Origin: Eubacteriales bacterium
Lineage (GTDB): Bacteria; Bacillota; Clostridia; Lachnospirales; Lachnospiraceae
Reading direction: 5' to 3'
Assembly (NCBI GenBank): GCA_030536575.1
Contig: JAUNPS010000006.1
Span: forward strand, 1 to 64,000
Length of the DNA: 64,000 nt
Shown: positions 1 to 8,499 of the stretch, piece by piece
Position numbering within the stretch: the first letter of the stretch is position 1
How the letters are laid out: each line of letters opens with the position of its first letter
Notes under the pieces: generated by a model
Told to the model about the DNA's origin: nothing
Database searches by the model: none
The model's input: the letters and a program-made list of their open reading frames with translations, nothing else
Made by a program: the position numbers and the translations under genes

Positions 1-318
1 CAATCAGAAATCCAACAGCAACAAGTGGAAATCGAACAGCAGCACTCAAAAATCACTTATCTGACACAGCAAATAGAAAATACTCAGTCAGTGGTCAAAG
101 AGCGTGACCACCTGCTCGAAACTCAAAACCAACAAATGAAACAACTTAAAGCCCGCACCCTCCAGTTCGAATCCACCATCCGCAATTTCATTTTAGACAA
201 ACAGCGCCAAAACTGCTCCCCAACCGAAATCCTTGACAGCCTGCGCACGATCTTCACCCTGGACGAACCAACTGCAAAAGAAAAACTCCAGCTTTACTGC
301 GAAACACCCCAAAGTTAA
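1..318 (+). CDS. C-terminal part of an unknown coiled-coil protein (5' end outside window)
   Basis: The reading frame is open from the first base, so this is the last ~105 codons of a longer protein; a GTG at 25 is in frame but is probably not the start. The visible part is rich in Gln, Glu and Lys with a heptad-like pattern to about base 180 (coiled coil), followed by a compact helical tail containing the segments FILDKQRQNCSPTEIL and DEPTAKEKLQLYC. No catalytic motif is visible. Tails of this kind occur behind Rpn/PD-(D/E)XK transposase-like nucleases, but nothing here proves that. It converges on leuS. Confidence 0.55.
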   Translation, partial: QSEIQQQQVEIEQQHSKITYLTQQIENTQSVVKERDHLLETQNQQMKQLKARTLQFESTIRNFILDKQRQNCSPTEILDSLRTIFTLDEPTAKEKLQLYCETPQS

Positions 319-670
319 TCCAAAACAATGTCGAAAGAACACGAACGATTTTCCTTGCCTTTCCTCTTACTGCCTGTTAGAATAAAACCAGATCGTCCGC
401 TTTCCCCTTTCTGAAAGCCCTTCTGTTTCCCTACGGGGATCTCTCTTTCCGGCACATCGCCGGTGATTTCATTTTTATTCCCTAATGCATCTCTTTTTGT
501 GCACTTCACAAGGAGGAATCCGGCAAAATACAAATGATATCTGTTTTTCCTGGACTGCTTTTGAAAGGCACTCCGGGAAAAACCTGGGGCCCCGAAAGAC
601 CCCGCACAAAAACCTGCGCCGCAAGGCACACCAAAAAGGAGCGCCCGTCACTCACAGGCGCCCCCTCTTC
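319..670. other. Intergenic region between convergent genes
   Basis: About 350 bases between the unknown coiled-coil gene and leuS. Apart from the leuS terminator at its right end I see no conserved gene, promoter or repeat. The open frames here show no recognisable protein features. Confidence 0.5.
633..664 (-). terminator. Rho-independent terminator of leuS
   Basis: Read on the minus strand, a GC-rich stem (GGGGCGCC pairing with GGGCGCTCC, one G-T wobble) with a 10-nt loop is followed by five T residues, directly after the leuS stop codon. Confidence 0.8.
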
Positions 671-3082
671 CTACTTCACAACAAAATTCAAAATCTTCTT
701 CGGCACATAGATTTCCTTCACAACATTCCCAGAAAGCCGATCTCCCAGCGCTTCCTTCCCTTTCGCAATCGCATCCTCTTTCGCGATATCCACCGGAATC
801 CGGATCACCACTTTCGTCTTCCCGTTCATCTGCACCGGAACTTCCACTTCGTCATCCTTCATGGCCTCTTCGTCATGCTCCGGCCACTTGTTCGCAAAAA
901 CACTCTCCGTACCGCCCAGCTCCTGCCACAGCTCCTCGCTCAGATGCGGCGCAAACGGCGCCAGCAGGATTACCGCCGTCTTCAGCGTCTCCTTGTCAAT
1001 GCCGTCCTTTTTCGCCATCTCGATCATCTTGTTATTGTACTCCATGAAACCGGAAATGACAGTATTCAGGCTGAAGCTCTCCAGACGCTGGGTAATCACA
1101 TGCACCATCTTGTGGCGCAACTTCAGCATCTCCTTTGTCGGCTCCACATTCTTGTCCTTGTTCTCCATAACCAGATTCCAGAACTTGTTCAGGAAACGGT
1201 AAACGCCGTCGATCCCTCTGTCGTCCCATTCCGCATCCAGTTCCGGCGGCCCTACGAACAGCTCGTACATTCTCAGGGAGTCGCAGCCGTAATCGCGTAC
1301 CAGATCGTCCGGGGAAACCACGTTCCCTTTTGACTTACTCATCTTGATGCCGTTCTTTCCGGTGATCATCCCCTGGTTAAACAGCTTCTGGAACGGCTCG
1401 TCAAAATCGATCACGCCGATATCGTACAGGAATTTCGTATAGAAACGGGAATACAGCAGATGCAGCACCGCGTGCTCTACGCCGCCAATGTACATATCAA
1501 CCGGCAGGTATTTGTCCGCCTTTTCCTTGGAAACCAGCTCTTTATCGTTATGCGCATCCACATAACGCAGGAAATACCAGGAAGAACCTGCCCACTGAGG
1601 CATCGTGTTCGTCTCGCGCTTGGCATCTGCCCCGCATACCGGGCACTTGCAGTTTACCCAGTCCTCGATGGCAGCCAGCGGGGATTCACCGGTTCCAGTG
1701 GGTTCGTAGGACTCCACTTCCGGCAGGCGTAAGGGAAGCTCTTCTTCCGGCACCGGGACATTCCCGCACTTGGGACAATGGACGATCGGGATCGGCTCGC
1801 CCCAGTAACGCTGACGGGAGAATACCCAGTCGCGCAGCTTGTAGTTGGTGGTCTTCCGGCCGATTCCCATCTCTTCAATCATGGCCGGAGCTTCTTTTTT
1901 CATCATCTCGGACTGCTTTCCGTTCCAGTCGCCGGAATTGATCAGGACGCCGGAGGGCGCGCAGTAGGCCTCGGTCATATTTTCAATCTCTTTCCCGTCC
2001 TTGGAGATGACTTGGACGATCGGAAGGTTAAATTTCTTCGCAAATTCAAAGTCACGGTCGTCATGCGCCGGCACGCACATGATCGCTCCCGTACCGTAGT
2101 CAGCCAGCACGTAATCGGACAGCCAGATCGGGACTTTCTTCCCATTTAACGGATTGATCGCATAGCTTCCGGTAAAGACGCCGGTCTTCTCTTTATCCTG
2201 GAGGCGGTCGACATTCGACTTCATGGAAGAGTCGTAGATATATTTCTCTACGGCTTCTTTCGTCTCTTCGGTGGCCAGGCTGGAAGCCAGCGCGTGTTCC
2301 GGCGCCAGAACCATGAAGGTGGCTCCGTGCAGGGTATCCGGTCTGGTGGTGTAGACCGTGATCTTCTCGTCTCTTCCGTCAACCGGGAAGTCAACTTCCG
2401 CGCCGTAGGATTTTCCGATCCAGTCGGTCTGCATTTTCTTCACTTTTTCCGGCCAGTCCAGCTTATCCAGGTCGTTTAACAGACGGTCTGCGTATTTGGT
2501 GATGCGCAGCATCCACTGGCGCAGGTTTTTCTTGGTGACCGGGGTGCCGCAGCGCTCGCAGACGCCGTTTACCACTTCTTCGTTTGCAAGGCCGGTTTTA
2601 CAGGACGGGCACCAGTTGATCGGGAATTCTTTTTCGTAGGCCAGCCCTTCCTTGAACATTTTTACGAAAATCCACTGGGTCCATTTGTAGAAATTCGGAT
2701 CCGTGGTGTTGACTTCCATATCCCAATCGTAGATGGATGCGATTTCGTTGATCTGGCGCTTGATGTTGGCCACGTTTTCCGCGGTGGAAATGGCCGGGTG
2801 CTGGCCGGTCTTGATCGCATAGTTTTCCGCGGGCAGGCCGAATGCGTCCCAGCCCATGGGATGGATCAGGTAATAGCCCTGGAGCATTTTATAGCGGCTC
2901 CAGACGTCGGAAATGACATAGCCTCTCCAGTGCCCGACGTGAAGCCCGTTTCCGGACGGATAGGGGAACATGTCCAGACAGTAGTATTTGGGCTTTTTGC
3001 CGTCGTCTACATTCACCGGATGCTCTTCCCAGATTTTACGCCATTTTTGTTCGATTGCCTTATGGTTATAAGGAACTGCCAT
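671..3082 (-). CDS. leuS: Leucyl-tRNA synthetase
   Basis: Cytoplasmic class I aminoacyl-tRNA synthetase that charges tRNA-Leu with leucine. The 803-aa product has the HIGH-type motif as HVGH in YPSGNGLHVGHWRGY near residue 50. It has a central editing (CP1) domain with GTGAIMCVPAHDDRD, Cys-rich zinc-like segments (CPSCKTG, CPKCGN, CPVCG), the KMSKS loop in GIKMSKSKGNVVSP, and a C-terminal anticodon-binding region. Length fits bacterial LeuRS. The ATG at 3082 has an AGGAGGAG ribosome binding site. It is monocistronic, with its own sigma-A promoter and terminator. No T-box leader is present, although many Firmicute leuS genes have one. Confidence 0.97.
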   Translation of the reverse strand: MAVPYNHKAIEQKWRKIWEEHPVNVDDGKKPKYYCLDMFPYPSGNGLHVGHWRGYVISDVWSRYKMLQGYYLIHPMGWDAFGLPAENYAIKTGQHPAISTAENVANIKRQINEIASIYDWDMEVNTTDPNFYKWTQWIFVKMFKEGLAYEKEFPINWCPSCKTGLANEEVVNGVCERCGTPVTKKNLRQWMLRITKYADRLLNDLDKLDWPEKVKKMQTDWIGKSYGAEVDFPVDGRDEKITVYTTRPDTLHGATFMVLAPEHALASSLATEETKEAVEKYIYDSSMKSNVDRLQDKEKTGVFTGSYAINPLNGKKVPIWLSDYVLADYGTGAIMCVPAHDDRDFEFAKKFNLPIVQVISKDGKEIENMTEAYCAPSGVLINSGDWNGKQSEMMKKEAPAMIEEMGIGRKTTNYKLRDWVFSRQRYWGEPIPIVHCPKCGNVPVPEEELPLRLPEVESYEPTGTGESPLAAIEDWVNCKCPVCGADAKRETNTMPQWAGSSWYFLRYVDAHNDKELVSKEKADKYLPVDMYIGGVEHAVLHLLYSRFYTKFLYDIGVIDFDEPFQKLFNQGMITGKNGIKMSKSKGNVVSPDDLVRDYGCDSLRMYELFVGPPELDAEWDDRGIDGVYRFLNKFWNLVMENKDKNVEPTKEMLKLRHKMVHVITQRLESFSLNTVISGFMEYNNKMIEMAKKDGIDKETLKTAVILLAPFAPHLSEELWQELGGTESVFANKWPEHDEEAMKDDEVEVPVQMNGKTKVVIRIPVDIAKEDAIAKGKEALGDRLSGNVVKEIYVPKKILNFVVK

Positions 3083-3139
3083 TGTTTTCTCCTCCTGGTG
3101 TCTTCGTTAATTCACGAAATAATTCTGAAACTGTTTTTA

Positions 3140-3168
3140 ATTTTACTCATTTGGCCAGCATTTGTCAA
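3140..3168 (-). promoter_or_regulatory. Sigma-A promoter of leuS
   Basis: On the minus strand TTGACA at 3168-3163, a 17-nt spacer and TAAAAT at 3145-3140, about 60 nt upstream of the leuS start. This is close to consensus. Repeat copy A is inserted about 40 bp further upstream. Confidence 0.8.
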
Positions 3169-3207
3169 TAGATGGCGCTGTTCCTTTGCGTTTTTCTGTG
3201 TTATACT

Positions 3208-3500
3208 GGTTATTGTTCACACCGCCAGCTTTTCTGGTCTTTAACCACTGTGACATAACCGAACGTCACCGTGCCGCCGAAAACCTTCCGGGGAACGGGG
3301 CAACGTCATCGTCAAGCTTCCTCTAACTGCGACTAGGACGCTCAGGAATGCCTTCGCGCCCAAGTCTTAGTAAGAGGTGATCTTGACTCTTCCTAAGTGC
3401 GCCCCTCGAAACACGTCCCCGGAAGATTTCCGACTCCCCGGTAACTGGATATAGAAGACTGGGAAGTATCCCAAAGCTGGCGTAGGTGTGAACTGTAACC
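3208..3500 (+). repeat. Structured inverted-repeat element, copy A (MITE-like)
   Basis: A 293-bp element bounded by 15-bp imperfect terminal inverted repeats (left GGTTATTGTTCACAC; right end, reverse-complemented, GGTTACAGTTCACAC). By eye it is about 88% identical to copy B at 48183-48477, which lies in the opposite orientation. The flanks TATACT (3202-3207) and TATACC (3501-3506) look like a slightly decayed 6-bp target duplication. The inside is rich in nested stems, for example CTTCCGGGG (3285-3293) with CCCCGGAAG (3417-3425), and ACTAGGAC (3332-3339) with GTCTTAGT (3364-3371, one G-U wobble). No plausible protein is encoded. It fills most of the 3083-3543 gap, leaving only about 30 bp before the ribosome binding site of the next gene. 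Confidence 0.85.
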
Positions 3501-3543
3501 TATACCTCGTTCCAATAACATTTTCGAAAGGACCTTTCACTCT

Positions 3544-4188
3544 ATGAAGCAAAAAAAATTAACACCTGCCAATCTGCTCCTCGGCCTCCTTGGAACGCTT
3601 TTTCTCCTCTCCCTGTGCGTCACGCTGACACTGAACGCCCGTTTTCTGTATTATCAGGATCTGGATGCGCTCTCCCAGGAAAGCGGGCTGCCCGCAGAAG
3701 AAATCAGGGCAAACTATGATGCCCTGATCGACTATAATTCCATGTTTTTCCATGGGGAACTTTCCTTCCCCACCCTCCCAATGTCCGAGCACGGCCAGAT
3801 CCATTTTGAAGAGGTAAAGCAGATTTTCGTCTTTTTGCAGTACGCCTGCATTATTTCCGGAATCCTGTTCCTGAGCGGCGCATGGCTGCAGCTTCGTAAA
3901 AAACGCTATGGCTTCCTTTTTACCACCTGGGTCATCAGCACGGTTTTCCCGCTTCTGGTCGGCCTGCTGGCCGCTCTCAACTGGGATTGGTTTTTCGTCG
4001 CCTTTCACCATCTCCTGTTCCGGAATGATTACTGGCTGTTCGACCCTGCCACCGACCCGATCATCGATCTGCTTCCGGACAGCTATTTCTTCCGCTGCCT
4101 CGTGGTCATCGCCGTCCTGATGGTCGTTCTCACCCAGGGCTGCGGCCTTCTCTACCGCCGTTTTGCGAAAAAGAAGCCTACGCCTTAA
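3544..4188 (+). CDS. TIGR01906/DUF1461 family integral membrane protein
   Basis: A 214-aa protein with four hydrophobic segments, at about residues 10-30, 95-115, 125-150 and 180-205. A short extracytoplasmic stretch, with YNSMFFHGELSFPTLPMSEHGQIHFEEV between segments 1 and 2, is typical of the TIGR01906 (DUF1461) family common in Clostridia and lactobacilli. Molecular function is unknown. The ATG is preceded by GAAAGGA. Because repeat copy A ends at 3500, any promoter must lie in the element's right end or in the 30 bp after it. It converges tail to tail with the VanY-type gene, one base apart. Confidence 0.8.
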   Translation: MKQKKLTPANLLLGLLGTLFLLSLCVTLTLNARFLYYQDLDALSQESGLPAEEIRANYDALIDYNSMFFHGELSFPTLPMSEHGQIHFEEVKQIFVFLQYACIISGILFLSGAWLQLRKKRYGFLFTTWVISTVFPLLVGLLAALNWDWFFVAFHHLLFRNDYWLFDPATDPIIDLLPDSYFFRCLVVIAVLMVVLTQGCGLLYRRFAKKKPTP

Positions 4189-4189
4189 A

Positions 4190-4909
4190 TCAGCGGTTTT
4201 CCAGGTATTCCTCCAGGCACACCCCTTGCTGAAAAATCTCCTGCGCTGCCTCATAACCCACATACCGGAAATGCCAGGGTTCGTTTGCAACCCCCGTGAT
4301 CTCCGTCTTGTCCGCCGGGTAGCGCAGGATAAACCCATAACGGTAACTGTTCTTTGCAAGCCATTCCCAGATCACGCTGGCATCCTGCACGCTCCAGTCC
4401 TCCGTCGTGATATCCACCGCGATCCCAAGCTGATGCTCACTGGTTCCCGGCATGGCAACCCATTGCTCCGCCAACTCCTGCGCCTTCTCCCAGGAATAGC
4501 CCTGCGCCGTATACTCTGCAATCTTCTCATCATAAAGCTCCTGCTGCATCTGCGTTGTCCGGTAGGAAGAAGAAATCATCGGAATCAGCCCCTCCGCCCT
4601 GGCATCGTCAAACATCTGCTGCAGATCCGGATAGATCCGGCTGTCCACCGCCTCATCATTGCGAAGCTGGGTCAGGGTCACTTCGTAATCCTCCGGGATC
4701 GGGTTCCAACGGTTCACCAGAATCAAATTCCATTCCTCCGTCTCGTTCTGTGCCGCGCCGCTTGCATACGCCGTCGTCCCACTGGTGCGCAGCGCCGCCG
4801 TGCGTTCCAAAGCGGCATCCTTCAGACAACCCGTCCCAGCCATCACCGCAAAAACCGCCGCCCCGAATACGCCCAACTTCCGAAATCTTCTTCTTTTCTT
4901 CCTTCTCAT
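4190..4909 (-). CDS. D-alanyl-D-alanine carboxypeptidase, VanY/M15B family
   Basis: Envelope-anchored zinc peptidase expected to trim the terminal D-Ala (or act as an L,D-carboxypeptidase) on peptidoglycan stem peptides. The 239-aa protein begins with a basic stretch and one hydrophobic segment (about residues 13-25, FGAAVFAVMAGTGC). The catalytic domain shows the M15B signatures SSYRT, the zinc-ligand segment SEHQLGIAVDI and the C-terminal EPWHFRYVG (last His ligand). The Cys after the hydrophobic segment is a weak lipobox, so either a lipoprotein or a membrane anchor is possible. It appears to be transcribed alone. Confidence 0.88.
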   Translation of the reverse strand: MRRKKRRRFRKLGVFGAAVFAVMAGTGCLKDAALERTAALRTSGTTAYASGAAQNETEEWNLILVNRWNPIPEDYEVTLTQLRNDEAVDSRIYPDLQQMFDDARAEGLIPMISSSYRTTQMQQELYDEKIAEYTAQGYSWEKAQELAEQWVAMPGTSEHQLGIAVDITTEDWSVQDASVIWEWLAKNSYRYGFILRYPADKTEITGVANEPWHFRYVGYEAAQEIFQQGVCLEEYLENR

Positions 4910-4938
4910 TCTTTTCGCTCCTCTCCCAGAAGCGCTGT

Positions 4939-4984
4939 CAAAAATGGCTTCTGTCTGGTTTTCATTCTACCGCACAGAAGCCAT
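4939..4984 (-). terminator. Terminator of the recJ-side operon
   Basis: An 11-bp perfect stem (ATGGCTTCTGT at 4944-4954 with ACAGAAGCCAT at 4974-4984). On the minus strand it is followed by TTTTTG, just after the stop codon of the gene ending at 5035. Confidence 0.8.
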
Positions 4985-5034
4985 CTCTTGTTTTAATATT
5001 CGGTTTTCAATTTCCTAAGATTCCCTTAACGAAG

Positions 5035-6624
5035 CTATCGAATCCCCGTTACCGTCTGCACGCCTTTTCCCTGTGCATACTCCAGCGTCACCTTATCGCC
5101 CTCTTCGTACAGAACTGCCTGGGGGAACTCCGCCACAGAAACGTCGAAAATCTCCTTACTGCCATCCAGCACCAGATAAAAATGCGAATTTCCGTCGATC
5201 ACCACCGGGATCACCTTCGCAATCTTCTTCGTAATCGTCTTCTCCGGCTCTGTCTGTACTGCGATTCCATTCACCTTCAGCAGGTTCTGATATTCCTTCT
5301 CGCACTCCGAGACAGTATCGCCAATGGCCACATTCTGGTATTTCTGGATATTGACCATGGCATATTTCTTCACCAGCCCGGCCCCGTCCTTCAAAGCCAT
5401 AAAATACGTCGGCTCCCCGGAAACGTTCAGCAGAAGCGGAAAGGTCGATTTGTAGCCCAGGTTCTGTACCTGCCCTTCCGCCGAGCTCATAGCTGAAAAT
5501 TCCTCCGCCCCGTTGATCTCATAATAGCGGCATTCCATGGTTCTCTGGTTCATCAGCACAAAACCCACATTCGACTGGTCGCCGCTGACCGAAGTGATTC
5601 CCGTATACACCCACACGTCGTCCTCAAGGGCCAGGTAATTGTAGCCGTCCGTGGTCTGAAGACAGCCCTTCTGCCCCAGAATACTGTTAAAATACCCATT
5701 TTTCAGGGTGCCGTTATAATCGTAAAGCTGGATCAGCAGGTCAGCGGAGTACACATGATCCACCCAGGTCGGGCAGTCCTCCACCGCATAGTCCCGACAC
5801 TCGCCGGTCTGTGCATTGCAGATGACCACGCGCCCGATCGTCACGCCTCCAAACAGCCCGATATTGTACTTCTTCACCGGGCAGATCCAGTACGGCGTCC
5901 CCTCGTCGTCGATCTCAAAACTTAACTGATCGAAAATATAAGTCGGATACCGGAACCGAAGGTGGCGGTTAATATTCCGGTTCAGATACTCGGACTGGGA
6001 ATAGCGGATCGGTTTTTCCAGCTTCACCAACTCCGTGTTCTGGGTGGTCATATCGATTTTAATATAGGCCGGAATCCCGTTTTTCTGGTTCGTCAGCCAT
6101 TTGATCGTGCTCGCGTACACAAGGGGAGTCACCCGCACCGGGGTGTCCTGGTAGTTGATCTGGGTGTAAAGGCTGCTCACCTCAAACTGCGACACCATAT
6201 CCACCATGCTTCCCATTTTCCGGTTTCCAAGCAGGGTCGCGCTGTCCTTATCCAGAAGGGGAATTTTCGAATAATCGGCTTCCTGGATGTCCTCCTCAAA
6301 ATCCCGGCTTTCCACGGTGATCAGTTTCTGATATTTCTTTGCATTGACGATTGGAGAGGATAAAATGCTCCCGATCACATAGACCGCAGCCAGAAGGATC
6401 AAAAGCCCGGTTCCGCCCTTTAAAACTTTGGACTTGCGGATATCCTGGACATGCCGCATACGCGGCAGCGCGTAAATTGCCAGGACTGCCAGAACAAACA
6501 AAAACAGAAATGTCCAAAATCCGGCCGAATGGATATTAATTGCCGGAATCGTCACATAATAGTAAGCGCCGCCAATGAGCAAAACCGCCAGAACCGCCGC
6601 CAGTTTCCATAAAATTTTTTTCAT
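5035..6624 (-). CDS. Unknown membrane-anchored protein downstream of recJ
   Basis: Not recognised with certainty. The 529-aa product has three hydrophobic segments in the first ~100 residues (about 7-25, 34-52 and 73-90). A large, probably extracytoplasmic region of about 430 residues follows, rich in beta strands and aromatic residues (for example GTPYWICPVKKYNIGLFGG, TWVDHVYSADLL, DDVWVYTGITSV). The region ends with a small OB-like segment (KITKKIAKVIPVVIDGNSHFYLVL). No catalytic motif is evident. The ATG has AAAGGAG upstream and lies 22 nt after recJ, so the two are co-transcribed, with a strong terminator after this gene. The repeated beta-rich layout suggests a scaffold or binding protein. 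Function is unknown. Confidence 0.6.
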   Translation of the reverse strand: MKKILWKLAAVLAVLLIGGAYYYVTIPAINIHSAGFWTFLFLFVLAVLAIYALPRMRHVQDIRKSKVLKGGTGLLILLAAVYVIGSILSSPIVNAKKYQKLITVESRDFEEDIQEADYSKIPLLDKDSATLLGNRKMGSMVDMVSQFEVSSLYTQINYQDTPVRVTPLVYASTIKWLTNQKNGIPAYIKIDMTTQNTELVKLEKPIRYSQSEYLNRNINRHLRFRYPTYIFDQLSFEIDDEGTPYWICPVKKYNIGLFGGVTIGRVVICNAQTGECRDYAVEDCPTWVDHVYSADLLIQLYDYNGTLKNGYFNSILGQKGCLQTTDGYNYLALEDDVWVYTGITSVSGDQSNVGFVLMNQRTMECRYYEINGAEEFSAMSSAEGQVQNLGYKSTFPLLLNVSGEPTYFMALKDGAGLVKKYAMVNIQKYQNVAIGDTVSECEKEYQNLLKVNGIAVQTEPEKTITKKIAKVIPVVIDGNSHFYLVLDGSKEIFDVSVAEFPQAVLYEEGDKVTLEYAQGKGVQTVTGIR

Positions 6625-6645
6625 ACAAAACTCCTTTCCCGCACC

Positions 6646-8379
6646 TTACCGATAGTTCTGCACCACGATCTGAATCGTCCGCCGGTCCCGGAATTCATTC
6701 ACCGACGGATAATACGTCATGGACAAGGTAACCGCATTTTCCCTCCCCTGAAACAGCTTCTCTGCCTCGGAAGGGCCAAATTTTTCCGCCACATAGCTTC
6801 GAAATCCCGCAATATCCCCGAAGTACAGGGCGTCCCGTACCATTCCGGAGGCGTTCATCACCTGCATTTTCAGCACATTTTGATTCTGTCCAAGAATTTT
6901 CGCATTTAACAGCCGAAGGTCCTTTTCCGCAAAAACCGGCTTGGTATTTCCCTTCCCAAACGGTTCCAGCACAGACAGTTCCCCTATCAGCTTTTCCGTA
7001 ATATAATCGATCGGCATCGGCACATCGATGAGGATTTTCTGCATCAGATCCTCCGCCGTCAATGTGGCCTGCTCGTTTAACCGCTTGCGCAGTACCGGAG
7101 CCATGCCTTTTTCCATAGACAGCCCCGCCGCCATGGGATGCCCGCCGAACTTTGTGAACAATTCTTTGCACTGCATCAGCTCGGCAAACATATTGTAGGC
7201 TTCGATGGAACGCCCGGAACCCTTGATCCCGTCCGCGGAATCCGTGATCACAATCGTTGGACGGTAATAGCGTTCCCGGATACGCCCCGCAATGATCCCC
7301 GCAAGGCTTTCATGACATTTTGGCAGATAAACCACCAGCACCCGGTCTTCCTTCAGCGGCCCGTCTTCGATCAGCCGCACTGCCTCTTCCACGCCTTTCG
7401 CAGTCATATCCTTCCGCTCGTCGTTCAGGCTCTTCAGCTCTCCGGCCAGCACCGCCGCCCGGTTGGGGTCTTCCTCCAAAAGAAGGCTCAGCGCCCGTTT
7501 TGCGGTGTCCAGGCGGCCGCTGGCATTGATGCACGGCCCCAGCACAAACCCGATATGGTAGGAAGTCAGCTTCGCGTGATCCAGCCCGTTCGCCTGGATC
7601 AGGGCGCGCAGTCCCGGATTTTTCGTCTCGTTTAACCTGCGAAGGCCCTCTTTTACCAGAATCCGGTTTTCCCCGGTCAGATCCATCACATCGCCCACCG
7701 TGGCAATCGCGGCTTCTTCCAGGAAATCCTCGGCTTCTTCAGCCGGAATGCCATACGCTTCGTACAGACACTGAATCAGCTTGAAAGCTACGGCTGCCCC
7801 GCACAGGCTCTTAAAAGGGTATGGGCATCCTTCCTGTTTCGGATTCACAATTGCGTCAGCCGCCGGAATCCGATCCTGCACTTCGTGATGATCCGTCACT
7901 ACAACCGTCATTCCAAGTTCTTTTGCGCAGGCAATCTGATCCACCGCCGCAATCCCATTGTCACAGGTGAGGATCGTGTCAATCCCTTCCTCAAAAGCCA
8001 GCCGGATCAGATGCTCATTGATCCCGTATCCGTCCTTCATCCGGTCCGGAATCTCGTAATCCACGGCTGCCCCGCATCGTTTCAGCCCTTTGTACAGGAT
8101 GTAAGTGGCGTTCACTCCGTCGATATCGTAGTCTCCGATGATCCGGATCGTCTTTCCTTCCGCGATCTTTTTCTGAAGGATGGAAACCGCCTCCTTACAT
8201 CCTTTCAGGAGATGCGGGTCATGCAGGCTGGAAAGACCGCCGTACAGATATTCCTGGATGGCCTCCTCTCCCTCCACATCCCGGTTCCGGATCAGCCTGG
8301 CCGTCACCTGGTCAATGCCGAATTTCCTCGAAATCTCCGCAAAATCTGCCCGTTTCGCGGCTACAACCCATTTTTCCAT
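6646..8379 (-). CDS. recJ: Single-stranded-DNA-specific exonuclease RecJ
   Basis: 5'-3' exonuclease of the DHH superfamily acting in recombination and mismatch or base-excision repair in the cytoplasm. The 577-aa protein contains the DHH metal-binding motifs IIGDYDIDGVNATYIL (near residue 82), LTCDNGIAA and VVTDHHEVQD (near residue 160). A second conserved core with LGPCINASGRL and the DHHA1 domain with KGSGRSIEAYN and FGGHPMAAGL follow. The C-terminal OB fold is present. The length is typical of the short clostridial RecJ. The start has GGAGG five bases upstream. It follows secDF after a hairpin and precedes the unknown membrane protein by 22 nt. Confidence 0.95.
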   Translation of the reverse strand: MEKWVVAAKRADFAEISRKFGIDQVTARLIRNRDVEGEEAIQEYLYGGLSSLHDPHLLKGCKEAVSILQKKIAEGKTIRIIGDYDIDGVNATYILYKGLKRCGAAVDYEIPDRMKDGYGINEHLIRLAFEEGIDTILTCDNGIAAVDQIACAKELGMTVVVTDHHEVQDRIPAADAIVNPKQEGCPYPFKSLCGAAVAFKLIQCLYEAYGIPAEEAEDFLEEAAIATVGDVMDLTGENRILVKEGLRRLNETKNPGLRALIQANGLDHAKLTSYHIGFVLGPCINASGRLDTAKRALSLLLEEDPNRAAVLAGELKSLNDERKDMTAKGVEEAVRLIEDGPLKEDRVLVVYLPKCHESLAGIIAGRIRERYYRPTIVITDSADGIKGSGRSIEAYNMFAELMQCKELFTKFGGHPMAAGLSMEKGMAPVLRKRLNEQATLTAEDLMQKILIDVPMPIDYITEKLIGELSVLEPFGKGNTKPVFAEKDLRLLNAKILGQNQNVLKMQVMNASGMVRDALYFGDIAGFRSYVAEKFGPSEAEKLFQGRENAVTLSMTYYPSVNEFRDRRTIQIVVQNYR

Positions 8380-8397
8380 TTGTCCTCCTATAAAACG

Positions 8398-8468
8398 AAC
8401 GCCCTCTCCGGGTTTACGGAAAGGGCGTTACTGTTCACTCGTATCTGAGCAGCGAAGTGCTCAGGTAC
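8398..8468 (-). terminator. Two consecutive hairpins between secDF and recJ
   Basis: The 8398-8429 hairpin (AACGCCC/GGGCGTT with an A+T loop) is followed on the minus strand by CGTTTTAT and resembles a weak terminator. A second near-palindrome at 8441-8468 (CTGAGCA ... TGCTCAG) precedes it. Together they probably reduce read-through from secDF into recJ or stabilise the upstream mRNA end. Confidence 0.5.
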
Positions 8469-8499
8469 TGTCTGAATCGTAACGAAAGGGTGTGACCAT

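Noticed and set aside
3208-3500. Repeat as an OMEGA/HEARO-type guide RNA or a group II intron fragment
   Set aside because: No IscB, IsrB, TnpB or reverse-transcriptase gene lies in the window and no intron domain V was recognised. Symmetric terminal inverted repeats with short target duplications fit a transposon-type element better.
3083-3543. Possible T-box leader for leuS
   Set aside because: No T-box core (AGGGTGGNACCGCG) or terminator/antiterminator pair was found on the minus strand before the start.
3367-3552. A 61-codon minus-strand frame within repeat copy A
   Set aside because: It crosses the element end into unique sequence, has no ribosome binding site, and the matching frame is not preserved in copy B.
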